This document shows positions 16,601-25,000 of a stretch of DNA of 32,419 nucleotides, in pieces; positions within the stretch are counted from its first letter, which is position 1; every line of letters begins with the position of its first letter. The notes beneath the pieces were generated by a model. It worked only from the letters and a program-made list of their open reading frames with translations. It did not search any database and was not told the origin of the DNA. This DNA comes from JADCRZ01 sp037718865 (GTDB lineage Bacteria > Bacteroidota > Bacteroidia > Chitinophagales > Chitinophagaceae), in NCBI GenBank assembly GCA_037718865.1, contig JBBJMP010000038.1:1-32419 (forward strand), read 5' to 3'. Position numbers and translations under genes: made by a program.

Positions 16601-16804
16601 AAAGGGGAATACCGTAAAGAAAGGATCTTCATCCGTCCTCAGGATACTGAGACTGTCACACAACAACTGGTTGATGTCTGGACTAAAATCCAGCAGCGTG
16701 ACTTTTATACCGGTTGCGGTAAAAAAGATTGCCATTGGTGCAATTTCGTAAAGGATAACAAGCTTAGTGTGGTTGAAGCGGAACTGGAAGAAGAGTTGGA
16801 GTAA
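13664..16804 (+). CDS. UvrD/PcrA-type helicase fused to a PD-(D/E)XK nuclease with iron-sulfur staple
   Basis: From ATG at 13664 the protein has 1046 residues; an ATG at 13640 lies inside the inverted repeat and is less likely. A superfamily 1A helicase fills the first part: Walker A AGPGTGKT (K43), Walker B LVDEYQDTS (D273), DDDQSIFRFQGA, and later VNLLTVHGSKGLEYEYIF and VALTRAEKYLYIS. The C-terminal part is a RecB-like nuclease with D907 (GKLDKL) and D920-x-K922 (VDYKTG). Four cysteines surround it: C789 (LQCPLAFYY) and three near the end in CGKKDCHWC, the pattern of a [4Fe-4S] staple as in AddB or Cas4-type nucleases. It should unwind and resect DNA ends, perhaps as a one-chain AddAB/AdnAB-like enzyme. 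No partner subunit is next to it. Confidence 0.92.
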   Translation: MSQLNKYNNAYLSAYNKLNADQRRAVDQIEGPVMVIAGPGTGKTQILSARIGKILLDTDTQPGNILCLTYTDAGVVAMRKRLISFIGPDAYKVNIYTFHAFCNDVIQENLSLFEKNALDPISNLEKMQLFKTLIDELPKNHPLKKYRGDVYFDIPGLQYLYSVMKREGWTPAFINSRVDEYIHDLPNRDEYRCKRATGRFRKGDIRTDKIEEEMDRMEKFRAAVNEFANLQELMRKKNRYDFDDMINWVLEAFEKNNNLLANYQEKYQYILVDEYQDTSGTQNRLVQILIDFWEKPNIFVVGDDDQSIFRFQGANVENMHEFHKSYANDLLTVVLTNNYRSVQSILNISKSLIDSNTERLIKRIEGLSKELISSNTQISHLTHEPYIREYESQRHEMVDVTNTIHSLLGEGTQPGRIAVIYKENKYGEELLRYFRLKGMPAYAKRSINILELPFAKKIIQILRYLSAEHDIPYSGDEMLFEIMHYDFYNIPPIEIAKVTVEANAKKQSGTRGSIRQLLQDKVNTPPKDLFDVTIYPALGSLSNRLERLVSDVSNATIQTLFERIIRQAGVLNYIMKSDEKIWLLQVLTALFDFIKDETRRNPEFRLQELIETIDLMIANKIPVPLIEISGTDKGVNLLTVHGSKGLEYEYIFFVGCNASWWEKKRKQNDSFAFPDTMFSSLASSSEDEELRRLFYVALTRAEKYLYISYARFELDGKDCEPSMFIEEILKHHDILIEKVYLDKETLLEYEMLQYNGLPPQIEKAETDFINNLLDKFVMNVTALNNYLQCPLAFYYNNLIRIPSGKSEAAEFGSAVHFALQQLFEKMKERADKQFPSKTQMLEDFNWFMNRHRENFTGEAFSRRLEYGQEVLINYYDNYILSWNTVVAVERNIRNVVVRGVPLKGKLDKLEFYGKEVNVVDYKTGDVEKAKDKLKQPSDKFPNGGDYWRQAVFYKILIDHYADKDWKVVSTEFDFIEPDKKGEYRKERIFIRPQDTETVTQQLVDVWTKIQQRDFYTGCGKKDCHWCNFVKDNKLSVVEAELEEELE

Positions 16805-16824
16805 TAAATTTTAGCTCCCTGCTT

Positions 16825-16848
16825 GTGGTTGGTGAAAACACCAACCAC
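16825..16848. repeat. Dispersed hairpin repeat, copy 2
   Basis: GTGGTTGGTG-AAAA-CACCAACCAC is a perfect 10-bp stem with a 4-base loop; the inner 22 bases are identical to 7474-7495, and both copies are followed by CGGG. It begins 21 bases after the helicase stop. Confidence 0.8.
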
Positions 16849-16971
16849 GGGTTCTATTGCATCCGCATGTTGCGTACCTACGGCACGTTAATCTTAATTT
16901 AAGGGATTATTAGGAAAACATCGAATGAGGTTCAGTTCAAAGCGGCTATGTTTGCACGTTCTTAACCTACC

Positions 16972-18384
16972 ATGCTTCTAAAAAGGATTATTTACACTGC
17001 CCTGATCTGTATATTAAGTGTGATCATATTGATCAGCGGCAACGGATGCGCCAACATCATACCGCCTACCGGCGGACCAAGAGATTCTTTACCCCCTATA
17101 CTTTTACGCGTGACGCCGGAAGATTCAACCTTGAACTTCAAAGACAACCGGATCAATTTTTATTTTGATGAATACGTAGATGTGCAGAATACCCAGGAGA
17201 ACCTCATCGTGTCACCGAATCCCAAAGTAGTTCCGGTTGTTGAATACAAACTTCGCACGGTGACCGTCCGCATTAAGGACACCCTTGAGCCGAATACAAC
17301 CTACTCCATCAACTTTGGAAACGCTATCCGTGATATCAATGAAGGTAACATACTGAAAGATTTCACTTATGTATTTTCCACCGGCAATACGCTCGACAAT
17401 AACCAATTAGCCGGAAGTATCCTGATTGCTGAGACAGGCAAGGTTGACAGCACCATGGTCGTGCTGCTGCACCGGAGTACGGATGATTCTGCTGTAATCA
17501 AAGAACGTCCCCGGTATGTGGCAAAATTAGACGGAAGTGGTAATTTTAATTTTCGCAATTTGCCCGCCGGCTCTTTCCAATTGTACGCGTTAAAAGACGA
17601 AGGGGGTACCCGGCGATATATTTCGGGCTCGCAGTTATTTGCCTTTGCCGACAAGCCCGTGATTGTAAATGACAGTACTCGGCCGGTTACCTTGTACGCC
17701 TATGCTGAATTTATTGAACCACCCAGAAGAACTGCAACTGTAACGGCCTCGGTTAAGGAAAAAAATAACCAGGATAAAAGGTTAACCTTCCAGACAAGCC
17801 TTGACAACGGGCAGCAGGAACTTTTAAGCCCTTTTGAACTGCAGTTCGTCAATCCGTTAAAGTCCTTTGATTCGTCCGCGGTGTCATTTACCGATATTAC
17901 CTATACACCGCTGAGTAATTATTCGTTGTCGATGGATTCTTTAAATAAAAAGGTAAGTCTTACTTATGCCTGGCAGCCAGACAGCACTTACCGGGTAATC
18001 CTCGATAAAAATGTTGCAGAAGATAGCACTGGCAGGAAATTAATCAGAATCGATACTATTTCCTTCAAAGTAAAAAAAATCAGCGATTACGGGAGCCTGC
18101 GGCTTCGGTTTCCTACACTTGACCTCAACCGGAAGCCGGTACTGCAGATGGTTCAGGGTGACAAGGTAGTGTTCTCTTATCCGTTTACGACTAAAGAATT
18201 TTACAATAAGCTTTTCAAACCCGGGGACTATGAGGTACGAATTCTATATGATGAAAATCAAAACGGAAAATGGGACGCGGGCGAATTTTTTAAAGAACAC
18301 CGCCAGCCGGAAAAGGCACAGGCTATTGATCGTAAGGTCATGGTAAAGAACAATTGGGATAATGATGTCACCATTGAATTTTAA
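16972..18384 (+). CDS. Ig-like (Big_5) domain lipoprotein
   Basis: The 470-residue protein has an N-terminal membrane segment ending in GNGC (C26), a plausible lipoprotein site although the lipobox is imperfect. Next comes PPTGGPRDSLPP and an Ig-like Big_5 domain (about 38-135) with TLNFKDNRINFYFDEYV and PNTTYSINFGNAIRDINEGN. The rest is beta-rich; a C-terminal segment, DENQNGKWDAGEF, resembles a calcium-binding repeat. It should be anchored at the outer membrane or surface. It follows the helicase by 167 bases on the same strand, with the hairpin repeat between, so co-transcription is uncertain. The function is unknown. Confidence 0.8.
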   Translation: MLLKRIIYTALICILSVIILISGNGCANIIPPTGGPRDSLPPILLRVTPEDSTLNFKDNRINFYFDEYVDVQNTQENLIVSPNPKVVPVVEYKLRTVTVRIKDTLEPNTTYSINFGNAIRDINEGNILKDFTYVFSTGNTLDNNQLAGSILIAETGKVDSTMVVLLHRSTDDSAVIKERPRYVAKLDGSGNFNFRNLPAGSFQLYALKDEGGTRRYISGSQLFAFADKPVIVNDSTRPVTLYAYAEFIEPPRRTATVTASVKEKNNQDKRLTFQTSLDNGQQELLSPFELQFVNPLKSFDSSAVSFTDITYTPLSNYSLSMDSLNKKVSLTYAWQPDSTYRVILDKNVAEDSTGRKLIRIDTISFKVKKISDYGSLRLRFPTLDLNRKPVLQMVQGDKVVFSYPFTTKEFYNKLFKPGDYEVRILYDENQNGKWDAGEFFKEHRQPEKAQAIDRKVMVKNNWDNDVTIEF

Positions 18385-18424
18385 GCGATTGCTTCTGCCA
18401 GGCACTTCCAGTATCAAATGTGCC

Positions 18425-18712
18425 TTAAGTCTGAACTGCTTCATGTTGATCGATCGCCCGCTTAAGCTCTTCCACGGTTTTATGATCCACATTTTCCAGC
18501 AGGTTTAATTGCCAATGGCCGTTTTTGTCGCGGGCAAGGGTATGATGAATAATGCCTCCTTCGGGTTGAACCACTTCAGCCTTGTAAACGGTTACATCTT
18601 CCTCAATGGCAGTCATATTCATTGCCATGATGCTGGGCGGGTGATGTTCAGTATACCTGGTGCACATCGCCCTTAATTTTGAGCCCGGTAAGATGACTTC
18701 AAACTTTTCCAT
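18425..18712 (-). CDS. Hypothetical small cytoplasmic protein
   Basis: The 95-residue protein begins MEKFEVILPGSKLRAMCTRY and has no signal peptide or membrane segment. It has an alternating beta-like middle and a C-terminal helix (HKTVEELKRAIDQH). I do not recognise the family. The gene converges with the Ig-like lipoprotein gene; the two stops are 40 bases apart. The tidy start after an AT-rich leader and acceptable composition support a real gene. Confidence 0.6.
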   Translation of the reverse strand: MEKFEVILPGSKLRAMCTRYTEHHPPSIMAMNMTAIEEDVTVYKAEVVQPEGGIIHHTLARDKNGHWQLNLLENVDHKTVEELKRAIDQHEAVQT

Positions 18713-18767
18713 TTTTTTATAAATATAAAAAATCCCGGACTTATCCTGATCAATTATCGGCGGTTTA

Positions 18768-19256
18768 TTAATAGGCCAGTAAACGTCCGCAGGCGATAAC
18801 GCCTACCCATAAAATAATAGAGAAAATGGCAGCCAATTTAGCCCTTACCGGTAATGAATCGTTTTCGTTCCAGGACCTTAATAAATGTGAACTAAACCGG
18901 TGAAACGTTGCGGCATTTAAGCCTGCCAGAAACAACAAACCCATCTTGATGCCAAATACAGGGTCATGGCCCAGCGCGACTGCATTAGTGATAAAAAGCA
19001 ATATTCCGGAAGGTATCACCAGAACTAAACCTTTTTGTGACCATGACAATAGATGAACTGCCAGTCCCCTGACGGGTAAATGTTTTGAAAAGCCCAGTAA
19101 TCGGAGATCAAACAGTACGGCTGCTCCTACAAGTATGGTGATCCCAGCAATATGAGCGATCTCCAGCCACGGATATAGCCAGGATGACTGACGAATGGTG
19201 GCTGCCCAGGTTGAATCTTCCAGCCATTGCAAAACGCCGGCACTAATGTCCTCCAC
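18768..19256 (-). CDS. DUF6644-like membrane protein
   Basis: The 162-residue protein has four predicted membrane helices (about 25-50, 65-90, 95-115 and 140-160). The first helix carries the pattern SSWLYPWLEIAHIAGITILVG, and HIAG is a recognisable motif of this family. Histidines in the helices (H34, H68, H118) could bind haem or metal, but that is not proven. It follows the DUF6152-like gene by 2 bases, so the two are almost certainly co-transcribed. The function is unknown. Confidence 0.75.
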   Translation of the reverse strand: MEDISAGVLQWLEDSTWAATIRQSSWLYPWLEIAHIAGITILVGAAVLFDLRLLGFSKHLPVRGLAVHLLSWSQKGLVLVIPSGILLFITNAVALGHDPVFGIKMGLLFLAGLNAATFHRFSSHLLRSWNENDSLPVRAKLAAIFSIILWVGVIACGRLLAY

Positions 19257-19258
19257 TA

Positions 19259-19612
19259 CTAACGGAGTTCATATTTCGTTTTATCAATAAAGATCCTCTC
19301 GGCCCGCATTTCATCCTTTACTTCTTTATGCGGATATCCGACAACCCGTACAGAGCTGCCCTTGGCCAGCTTATCATTGGGTACACCACGATCACGCATC
19401 CGGCTGGTGGGCGCCAAATAAACCGTCCAGGTCTTATTCTTGTTTTTCACTTTTGCCAAAGCGTGTGGGTTTTCAAACGTAAATTCCTGAACCGTTCCAG
19501 TGTAATCAAGAACTTTAGTTTGGTCATAGTCTGCCCATCCATGATGGAAAGGAGTAAAAGCAATGCAGGAGACGAAAAGCAACACTGCAGAAATGTTTTT
19601 AAATATGGCCAT
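19259..19612 (-). CDS. DUF6152-like secreted protein
   Basis: The 117-residue protein starts with a signal peptide (MAIFKNISAVLLFVSCIAF, cleavage near PFHHGWA). A small beta domain follows (TGTVQEFTFENPHALAKVKN, WTVYLAPTSRM, GSSVRVVGYP), typical of DUF6152, an OB-like periplasmic family. An HHGW segment lies right after the signal. It is the first gene of a two-gene unit with the DUF6644-like gene, and an 18-bp palindrome about 165 bases upstream may regulate it. The function is unknown. Confidence 0.75.
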   Translation of the reverse strand: MAIFKNISAVLLFVSCIAFTPFHHGWADYDQTKVLDYTGTVQEFTFENPHALAKVKNKNKTWTVYLAPTSRMRDRGVPNDKLAKGSSVRVVGYPHKEVKDEMRAERIFIDKTKYELR

Positions 19613-19964
19613 AATCGTTTATTTAAAATGAGTTTAAAGGTAAGATTTTATGAGGATAAAGGAAGAGGATATCCTTTTGTGTTGGCCGGTGCAACTTGCC
19701 TGACACCATGTTCCATTTGCACAAGGGAAGCTAAAATTTAATTATATCCCCATTTTGAGGAATGGCCTACACATGAATTCTTAATATTAAGAATGCTTTT
19801 GCCATGCTTAGTTCAACATTCTTATTATGTTTAAGTATGAAAACATTATTGGTTAAACATTTAGACATTTTGAGGATTAAAGATGTATTAAAGGTTTACG
19901 TTCGCTGGCAAGAAAATTGAAATATGTTGTATATAAACTTTACACATTATAAAAAGAGATTCTT
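19613..19964. other. Divergent intergenic region with palindrome
   Basis: No gene is visible between the DUF6152-like gene (minus) and the 79-residue protein (plus). It contains the palindrome at 19777-19794, a looser AT-rich variant of it at about 19818-19838, and AT-rich sequence suited to divergent promoters. Confidence 0.55.
19777..19794. promoter_or_regulatory. Perfect 18-bp palindrome, candidate operator (copy 1)
   Basis: ATTCTTAATATTAAGAAT is its own reverse complement. The same sequence with one change lies at 25221-25238 upstream of susC. It sits in a divergent promoter region, which fits an operator for a dimeric regulator. Confidence 0.6.
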
Positions 19965-20204
19965 ATGAGCACAAATTTTAATCCTGAACATCAAGAAGGC
20001 GAAGTAGCAAAAACCATTGAAGATCAAACCGCCAAGCTTCCATCAGATATCTTTTTATGGGCGGCTTTAGGAGCTATGGCCGCATCTGCAACACTCCAGA
20101 TTTTAGGAAAGAAAGAAACCAGCCTGTTTGTCGGACAGTGGCCCGCGCCATTCCTGATATTGGGGTTGTATAATAAACTGGTGAAATTGGAAGGCCATGA
20201 TTAA
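19965..20204 (+). CDS. Small membrane protein of unknown function
   Basis: The 79-residue protein starts MSTNFNPEHQEGEVAKTIED, then has a hydrophobic stretch (SDIFLWAALGAMAASATLQIL, about 27-47) and a second (GQWPAPFLILGLYN, about 57-70). AAAAAGAGATTCTT before the ATG is an A-rich leader usual in Bacteroidota. An intrinsic terminator follows 36 bases after the stop, so it is a single-gene unit. The KTIEDQTAKLPSD segment recalls small proteins I associate with Chitinophagaceae genomes, but I cannot name the family. Confidence 0.7.
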   Translation: MSTNFNPEHQEGEVAKTIEDQTAKLPSDIFLWAALGAMAASATLQILGKKETSLFVGQWPAPFLILGLYNKLVKLEGHD

Positions 20205-20239
20205 CGCTTGGGATTAAGAAACCATAGCTGAAACAAAAG

Positions 20240-20264
20240 AGGTTGAATGTTTTCAGCCTTTTTT
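20240..20264 (+). terminator. Intrinsic terminator after the 79-residue protein gene
   Basis: AGGTTGAA-TGTT-TTCAGCCT forms an 8-bp stem with one G-U pair, followed by five T. It also lies just after the stop of the SusD gene on the other strand and may serve both. Confidence 0.8.
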
Positions 20265-20304
20265 GATTTATACATCATTTGAATTGGCCAGCAGCCAGCC
20301 AACT

Positions 20305-22008
20305 TTAATACCCCCGGTTTTGGATCAAATAACCAGGCAGGTTCGAAGCTCCATCGATAGCTGTCTGTGGAATGGGGAATACTCTTTTCTGTTTATCCGT
20401 GTTTGTTTTTTCCGTCCAGGAGCCTTCATATTTTCCAAATCGGATCATGTCGGTACGCCTGAGCATTTCCCAGTAAAATTCAAATCCTCTTTCTTGGAAC
20501 AACAGATCTGTCGTAATGGTATTTAGTGGTTTGGCAGGGGTCGTAGCTGTCCTGGAAGCCCTGACGAAATTAACATCTGCCAATGCAGCGGCTGTCCCGG
20601 ATTCTCCTTTTCTGAGCCTGGCTTCAGCACGCATCAAATAAATATCAGCCAGACGGAGAATAACAATATCGTGTTCGCCAAAATTTCTTCCGCTTACAGA
20701 GCCTCTGCTGAACTCATATTTTTCAACCCTGTAGCCGGTATTGTAATTACTTCCGGCAACCGTAAAATCAATATTCTCTGTAAAGTCAACGGGCAATGTG
20801 GGCCGGTTGCGCGTATCATAAAAGAGTGGACCCACTTTCATCTTTCCATCGGGACATTTCAAAAACACCCCGTTTCTCCTGATCAGGCCGTACTGCTGGC
20901 CTCTTAATATTCCGCGGTTAACATTAAAATTAACATCCGTGACACAGGAATCACCCGGGTTTGAATAAATAGATAAATTTTGCCTATAAAAACGCGGGTC
21001 TGCGACAGCAGGGTCCAGGGGTGAATTAGCGTTTACCCATGTGCGGTAAAAATCCGGCGTAATGCCAGGGCCATCGGTTCCATTAGCTCCAGGGTAAGCT
21101 GGCAATGGAAACTGGTCGCCTGATAAAGAAAAATACGCCATGCGATTATGGCCATTCAAATTGGCGCGCTGGTCTACTACAAAGATCAATTCCTTATTCG
21201 TATTGTTATTATCGTTGAAAAGGGCAAAGTAATCCGGAGATAAAGCATACTGTCCTGAACTAATGATCTTATCACAATATTCAATTACTTTATCAATGTC
21301 CTCAGGTTTAAAAGTAAACGTCGCACTGTAGACATCCCTGTAAACGGCCGCATTCAGATGGAGCCGGGCCAGTAAACCCCAAACGCCAGCTCTGGTAAGC
21401 CGGCCTGGTCCGGTAGTATTATCCAATAGCGGCTCAATGGCCAGTAACTCTGATTTGATATACGCAACAGCATCCTCGCCTCTCAAGATCTTTGACGTTT
21501 CACCCAAATCGTCTTTTACGAAGATCAATCCAAAGAGGTCCAGGGTCAGTAAGGAATAATAAGCCCTCATGCCTCTTGCTTCAGCCAGGAATACCTTTGC
21601 ATTGGGGTCCATATTTGCAGGAAGGGCATTGATTGCAGTGATGGACCTTGATATTCCTTGTAGTATAAAATTCCAGGTATCCCTTACATTGGGATCAGTA
21701 CTGGTTGTTTCGTGTTTGTGCAGGGAAAGATAGATGCCGTTGTCGCCCCAGTCTGTTCCGCCCCGGTAAGGCAAAATGGCTTCATCGGTGGATATTTCCT
21801 GAAGGGCAAAATACGTAGTATGCTGAAATATAGTTGGAAGCCTTGCATATACGGGCGCTATAATTCCCTCAGCGATCTGTTTGTCGGTAAGCCCGGTAAC
21901 AGATGATTCATCAAGCACCTTCTCATTTAATTTTGTGCAGCTGTTTATTATCGTTAAACCTGCGAACACCAGCAGCAGGCTGATCAATTTCTTTGACATG
22001 TTCTTCAA
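20305..22008 (-). CDS. SusD/RagB family outer-membrane nutrient-binding lipoprotein
   Basis: The 567-residue protein has a lipoprotein signal with NSC at C24, then the SusD opening (KLNEKVLDESS) and the helical TPR-like scaffold (ARGMRAYYSLLTLDLFG, RLTRAGVWGLLARLHLNAAVY). It ends with the usual RLADIYLMRAEARLRKGE, FQERGFEFYWEMLRRTDMIRFG and RVFPIPQTAID motifs. It sits on the surface and caps the SusC channel. It lies 2 bases downstream of the SusC gene, so the two are one transcript. The ligand cannot be told from sequence; the gene order with inositol oxygenase suggests a polyol, sugar or glycoside. Confidence 0.95.
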   Translation of the reverse strand: MKNMSKKLISLLLVFAGLTIINSCTKLNEKVLDESSVTGLTDKQIAEGIIAPVYARLPTIFQHTTYFALQEISTDEAILPYRGGTDWGDNGIYLSLHKHETTSTDPNVRDTWNFILQGISRSITAINALPANMDPNAKVFLAEARGMRAYYSLLTLDLFGLIFVKDDLGETSKILRGEDAVAYIKSELLAIEPLLDNTTGPGRLTRAGVWGLLARLHLNAAVYRDVYSATFTFKPEDIDKVIEYCDKIISSGQYALSPDYFALFNDNNNTNKELIFVVDQRANLNGHNRMAYFSLSGDQFPLPAYPGANGTDGPGITPDFYRTWVNANSPLDPAVADPRFYRQNLSIYSNPGDSCVTDVNFNVNRGILRGQQYGLIRRNGVFLKCPDGKMKVGPLFYDTRNRPTLPVDFTENIDFTVAGSNYNTGYRVEKYEFSRGSVSGRNFGEHDIVILRLADIYLMRAEARLRKGESGTAAALADVNFVRASRTATTPAKPLNTITTDLLFQERGFEFYWEMLRRTDMIRFGKYEGSWTEKTNTDKQKRVFPIPQTAIDGASNLPGYLIQNRGY

Positions 22009-22010
22009 TT

Positions 22011-25000
22011 TTAAAATGAAACATTTAAACCAAAAATGACAGACCTTGCTTTTGGATAACTCATGAAATCAATTCCATAAGAAGAGATTCCGTTGATCGT
22101 CCTGTCGGTATTTACTTCCGGATCGAATCCATCATATTTTGTCGATACAAAAAGGTTTTGACCCGTCACCGATAATCGTATGGCGGAAAGCCATTTGTTT
22201 AGTCCCAGGTTTGTTGTATTGAACTGGTAGGCCAATGCAAGATTATTCAATCGCAGGTAGGCACCGTCTTTAAGATACCTGGTACTTACAGGAGCCGCAT
22301 TATTGGTAGACTCTTTAGGATCAGCGATGGCCTCCGGGGTGGTATTTACATTTTTTGATAATTTCAACTTATAAAAACTCGAATTGGCCGTATTGTCATA
22401 AATCTTATTTCCCGATACCCCGTTAAAATTAATGGTAAGGTCAAATCCTTTATACGCCGCGCTTCCGTAAAAGCTATAGATCAGGTCCGGTAAAGCAGTG
22501 CCTGCCGCAATTCTGTCTTTATCCGTCACCGTACCATCCTTGTCCAGGTCGCTGTAGGTGCTTAACCCGTTATTATCGAACCCGGTAAATTCCTTCAAAT
22601 AAAAAGTGCCTATCGGTTCGTTATTTATATACCCGTTGATCGTGGCGGAGGTCAAACCTGAACCCGAAGCCGAGCCCGAAGGTATAACCGAGTAAGGCGA
22701 TTTTTCTACCTTGTTATTCATATAGGTTATATTACCGCCCACGTTGTAGGTAACGCCAATAATTGATTTCTGCCGATAATCTGCTTCAAATTCTATCCCT
22801 TTGTTGGTGATGGTCATGTCTTTTACATTCGTCCAGAACGTTCCTGCAGGCTGAACCGGGTCCGCCGGAATGACTTCCAGTAAAATGTTGTTTGAAATTT
22901 TGTTGAACACGTCTACCGAGCCGGATAAGGCGCCATTCCAGACACCAAAGTCCAACCCGATATTGGTTTGTTTTGATACCTCCCATTGAATATCGGGATT
23001 TGCCAGTCTTGAATACGTGGTACCGGCAGGGTAAGGGCCAGTAGGTGTAAGCGGATAACTGGTAGTAGCAGACACCTGCGACGTAAATAAGGCTTGTGTG
23101 ATCTTTGACGGAATTTCCTGGTTGCCCGTTAGGCCCCATCCTGCCCTTAATTTCAGGTTGTTAAAGGCTGCGTTTCTCATAAATTCTTCTTCTGAAATCT
23201 TCCAACCGAACGAGAAGGAAGGAAAGTATCCGTATTTATTATTGGAACCAAATTTAGAAGATCCGTCTGCCCTGAAATTTGCAGTAACGAGGTACTTGTT
23301 GTTGTATTGGTAAGTTATCCTGGAATAGAACGACTGTAATTCATTGATAAAGGCGTAACCGCCGGGCCTGTTATTGGCTAAGGTCAGTTCCTGGCCGAGG
23401 CCGGGGTTATAAATGGGATCTACGGCGGAGATGGGAAACTTGTTAATGCTTACATTTCTTCCCTGCACAAAAACCTTTTGATAGGAATGGCCTGCTAACG
23501 CGGACAGGTCATGGTTTTTTACTTTGGAGGAATAGGTAAGATAGTTCTCAATGAGCGTGTTCCTGTTGTAAGTATAATAGGTTTCCAGTCTGCCGTCGCG
23601 CAGGGGAACTGCATTGGGCAGGGCTTCCAAATCACGGGTTGAATTTGCATTATCAATACCGAAGTTCAGTTTATAGATCAGTCCTTTTATGATCCTTAGC
23701 GAAGGAGAAATGCTGCCGATGACCCGGTTTATGGTTGCAATATCCTTATCCAGGTCGAAATAGATCAGGGGGTTGTTGATATTCTGGTAGATCGCAGGTT
23801 TTCCATTGACGCCGTAAGCAGCATAAGTAGGGTTATTTGTAATGGCATCGCCTATGATTGTTGAAATGGGAGGGCGCTCATTTTTGGTAGTCGTAACATT
23901 CAGGTTGGCCTCCAGGATTAACCTATCCTCCCAAAACTTTTGGGTAACATTAAACCTGCCTGAATACCTGTTCAACTGATTTTTTTTTATGATGCCCTGC
24001 TGAACCTGCGCTCCAAAAGAAGCGTAGTACGCGAGTTTTTCTGCACCGCCGCTGAGCGTCAGATTGTGATCGAGCGTGGTCGCTACCCTGGTAACTTCTT
24101 TCTGCCAGTCAGTCGAACCCTTCTGGTCGTCCAATACACCGCCGAGCTTGGGAACTTGCGTACGGAATTCATCTGCTGAAAAAACTGGCAGGGCCCTGGC
24201 TAATTTTGACAAGCCTACACTGGTTGAGAAAGAAAGGGTAGAAACACCCGCTTTACCTTTTCTAGTAGTGATGAGGATCACACCATTGGCGCCGCGGGAG
24301 CCATAAATGGCGGTGGCCGATGCGTCTTTTAAAACATCAATCGATTCTATATCCTGCGGGTTAATAAAATTGAGCGGATCACCGCCGCCGGTACTGGAAT
24401 TATCCAAAGGCAAACCATCCACTACAAAAAGAGGCGTGCTGCCTGTTCTTACTCCGCCAGGACCTCTAACCGTTATTCCTAGGATACCTCCAGGTTCTCC
24501 GCTGGCAGAAGTAACATTTACACCTGCGACTTTACCTTGTAGAAGCTGTTGGGGTGAGTTGATAATCCCTTTGTTAAATGCATCACTCTTTAAGGATTTT
24601 ACCGCGCCTGTTACATCCCTTTTATTCTGGGTTCCGTAACCAACCACCACCACCTGTGCCAGGTCGGCCGAATTGGGTTGTAAGCTAACCTCAAGTGCTA
24701 TGTTATTTACAATGGTGATTTCCTGGGCGACATAACCCACATAACTGATTTCAAGGATGGCATTGATTCCGGGAACTACTATGGAAAAGGCACCTCTGGC
24801 ATCCGATATAGTATTCTCTGTCCCTCCCCTTACGCTAATGCTGGCTCCGGCCAGGGGCTTCCCATTAACGGCATCCCTGATCGTTCCGCTGACTGCCTGT
24901 TGCGGGTTTATAATCATTTCTCCACCTGGTTTCTTTCCTGCAAATCCGGTGAAAGGAGGGAAGACACAAATTCCGGTTAACAGTGCAGCCAATAAATATA

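Noticed and set aside
18400..18425. AGGCAC...GTGCCT as a bidirectional terminator between convergent genes
   Set aside because: The stem is only six bases with a 14-base loop and no T-run on either side.
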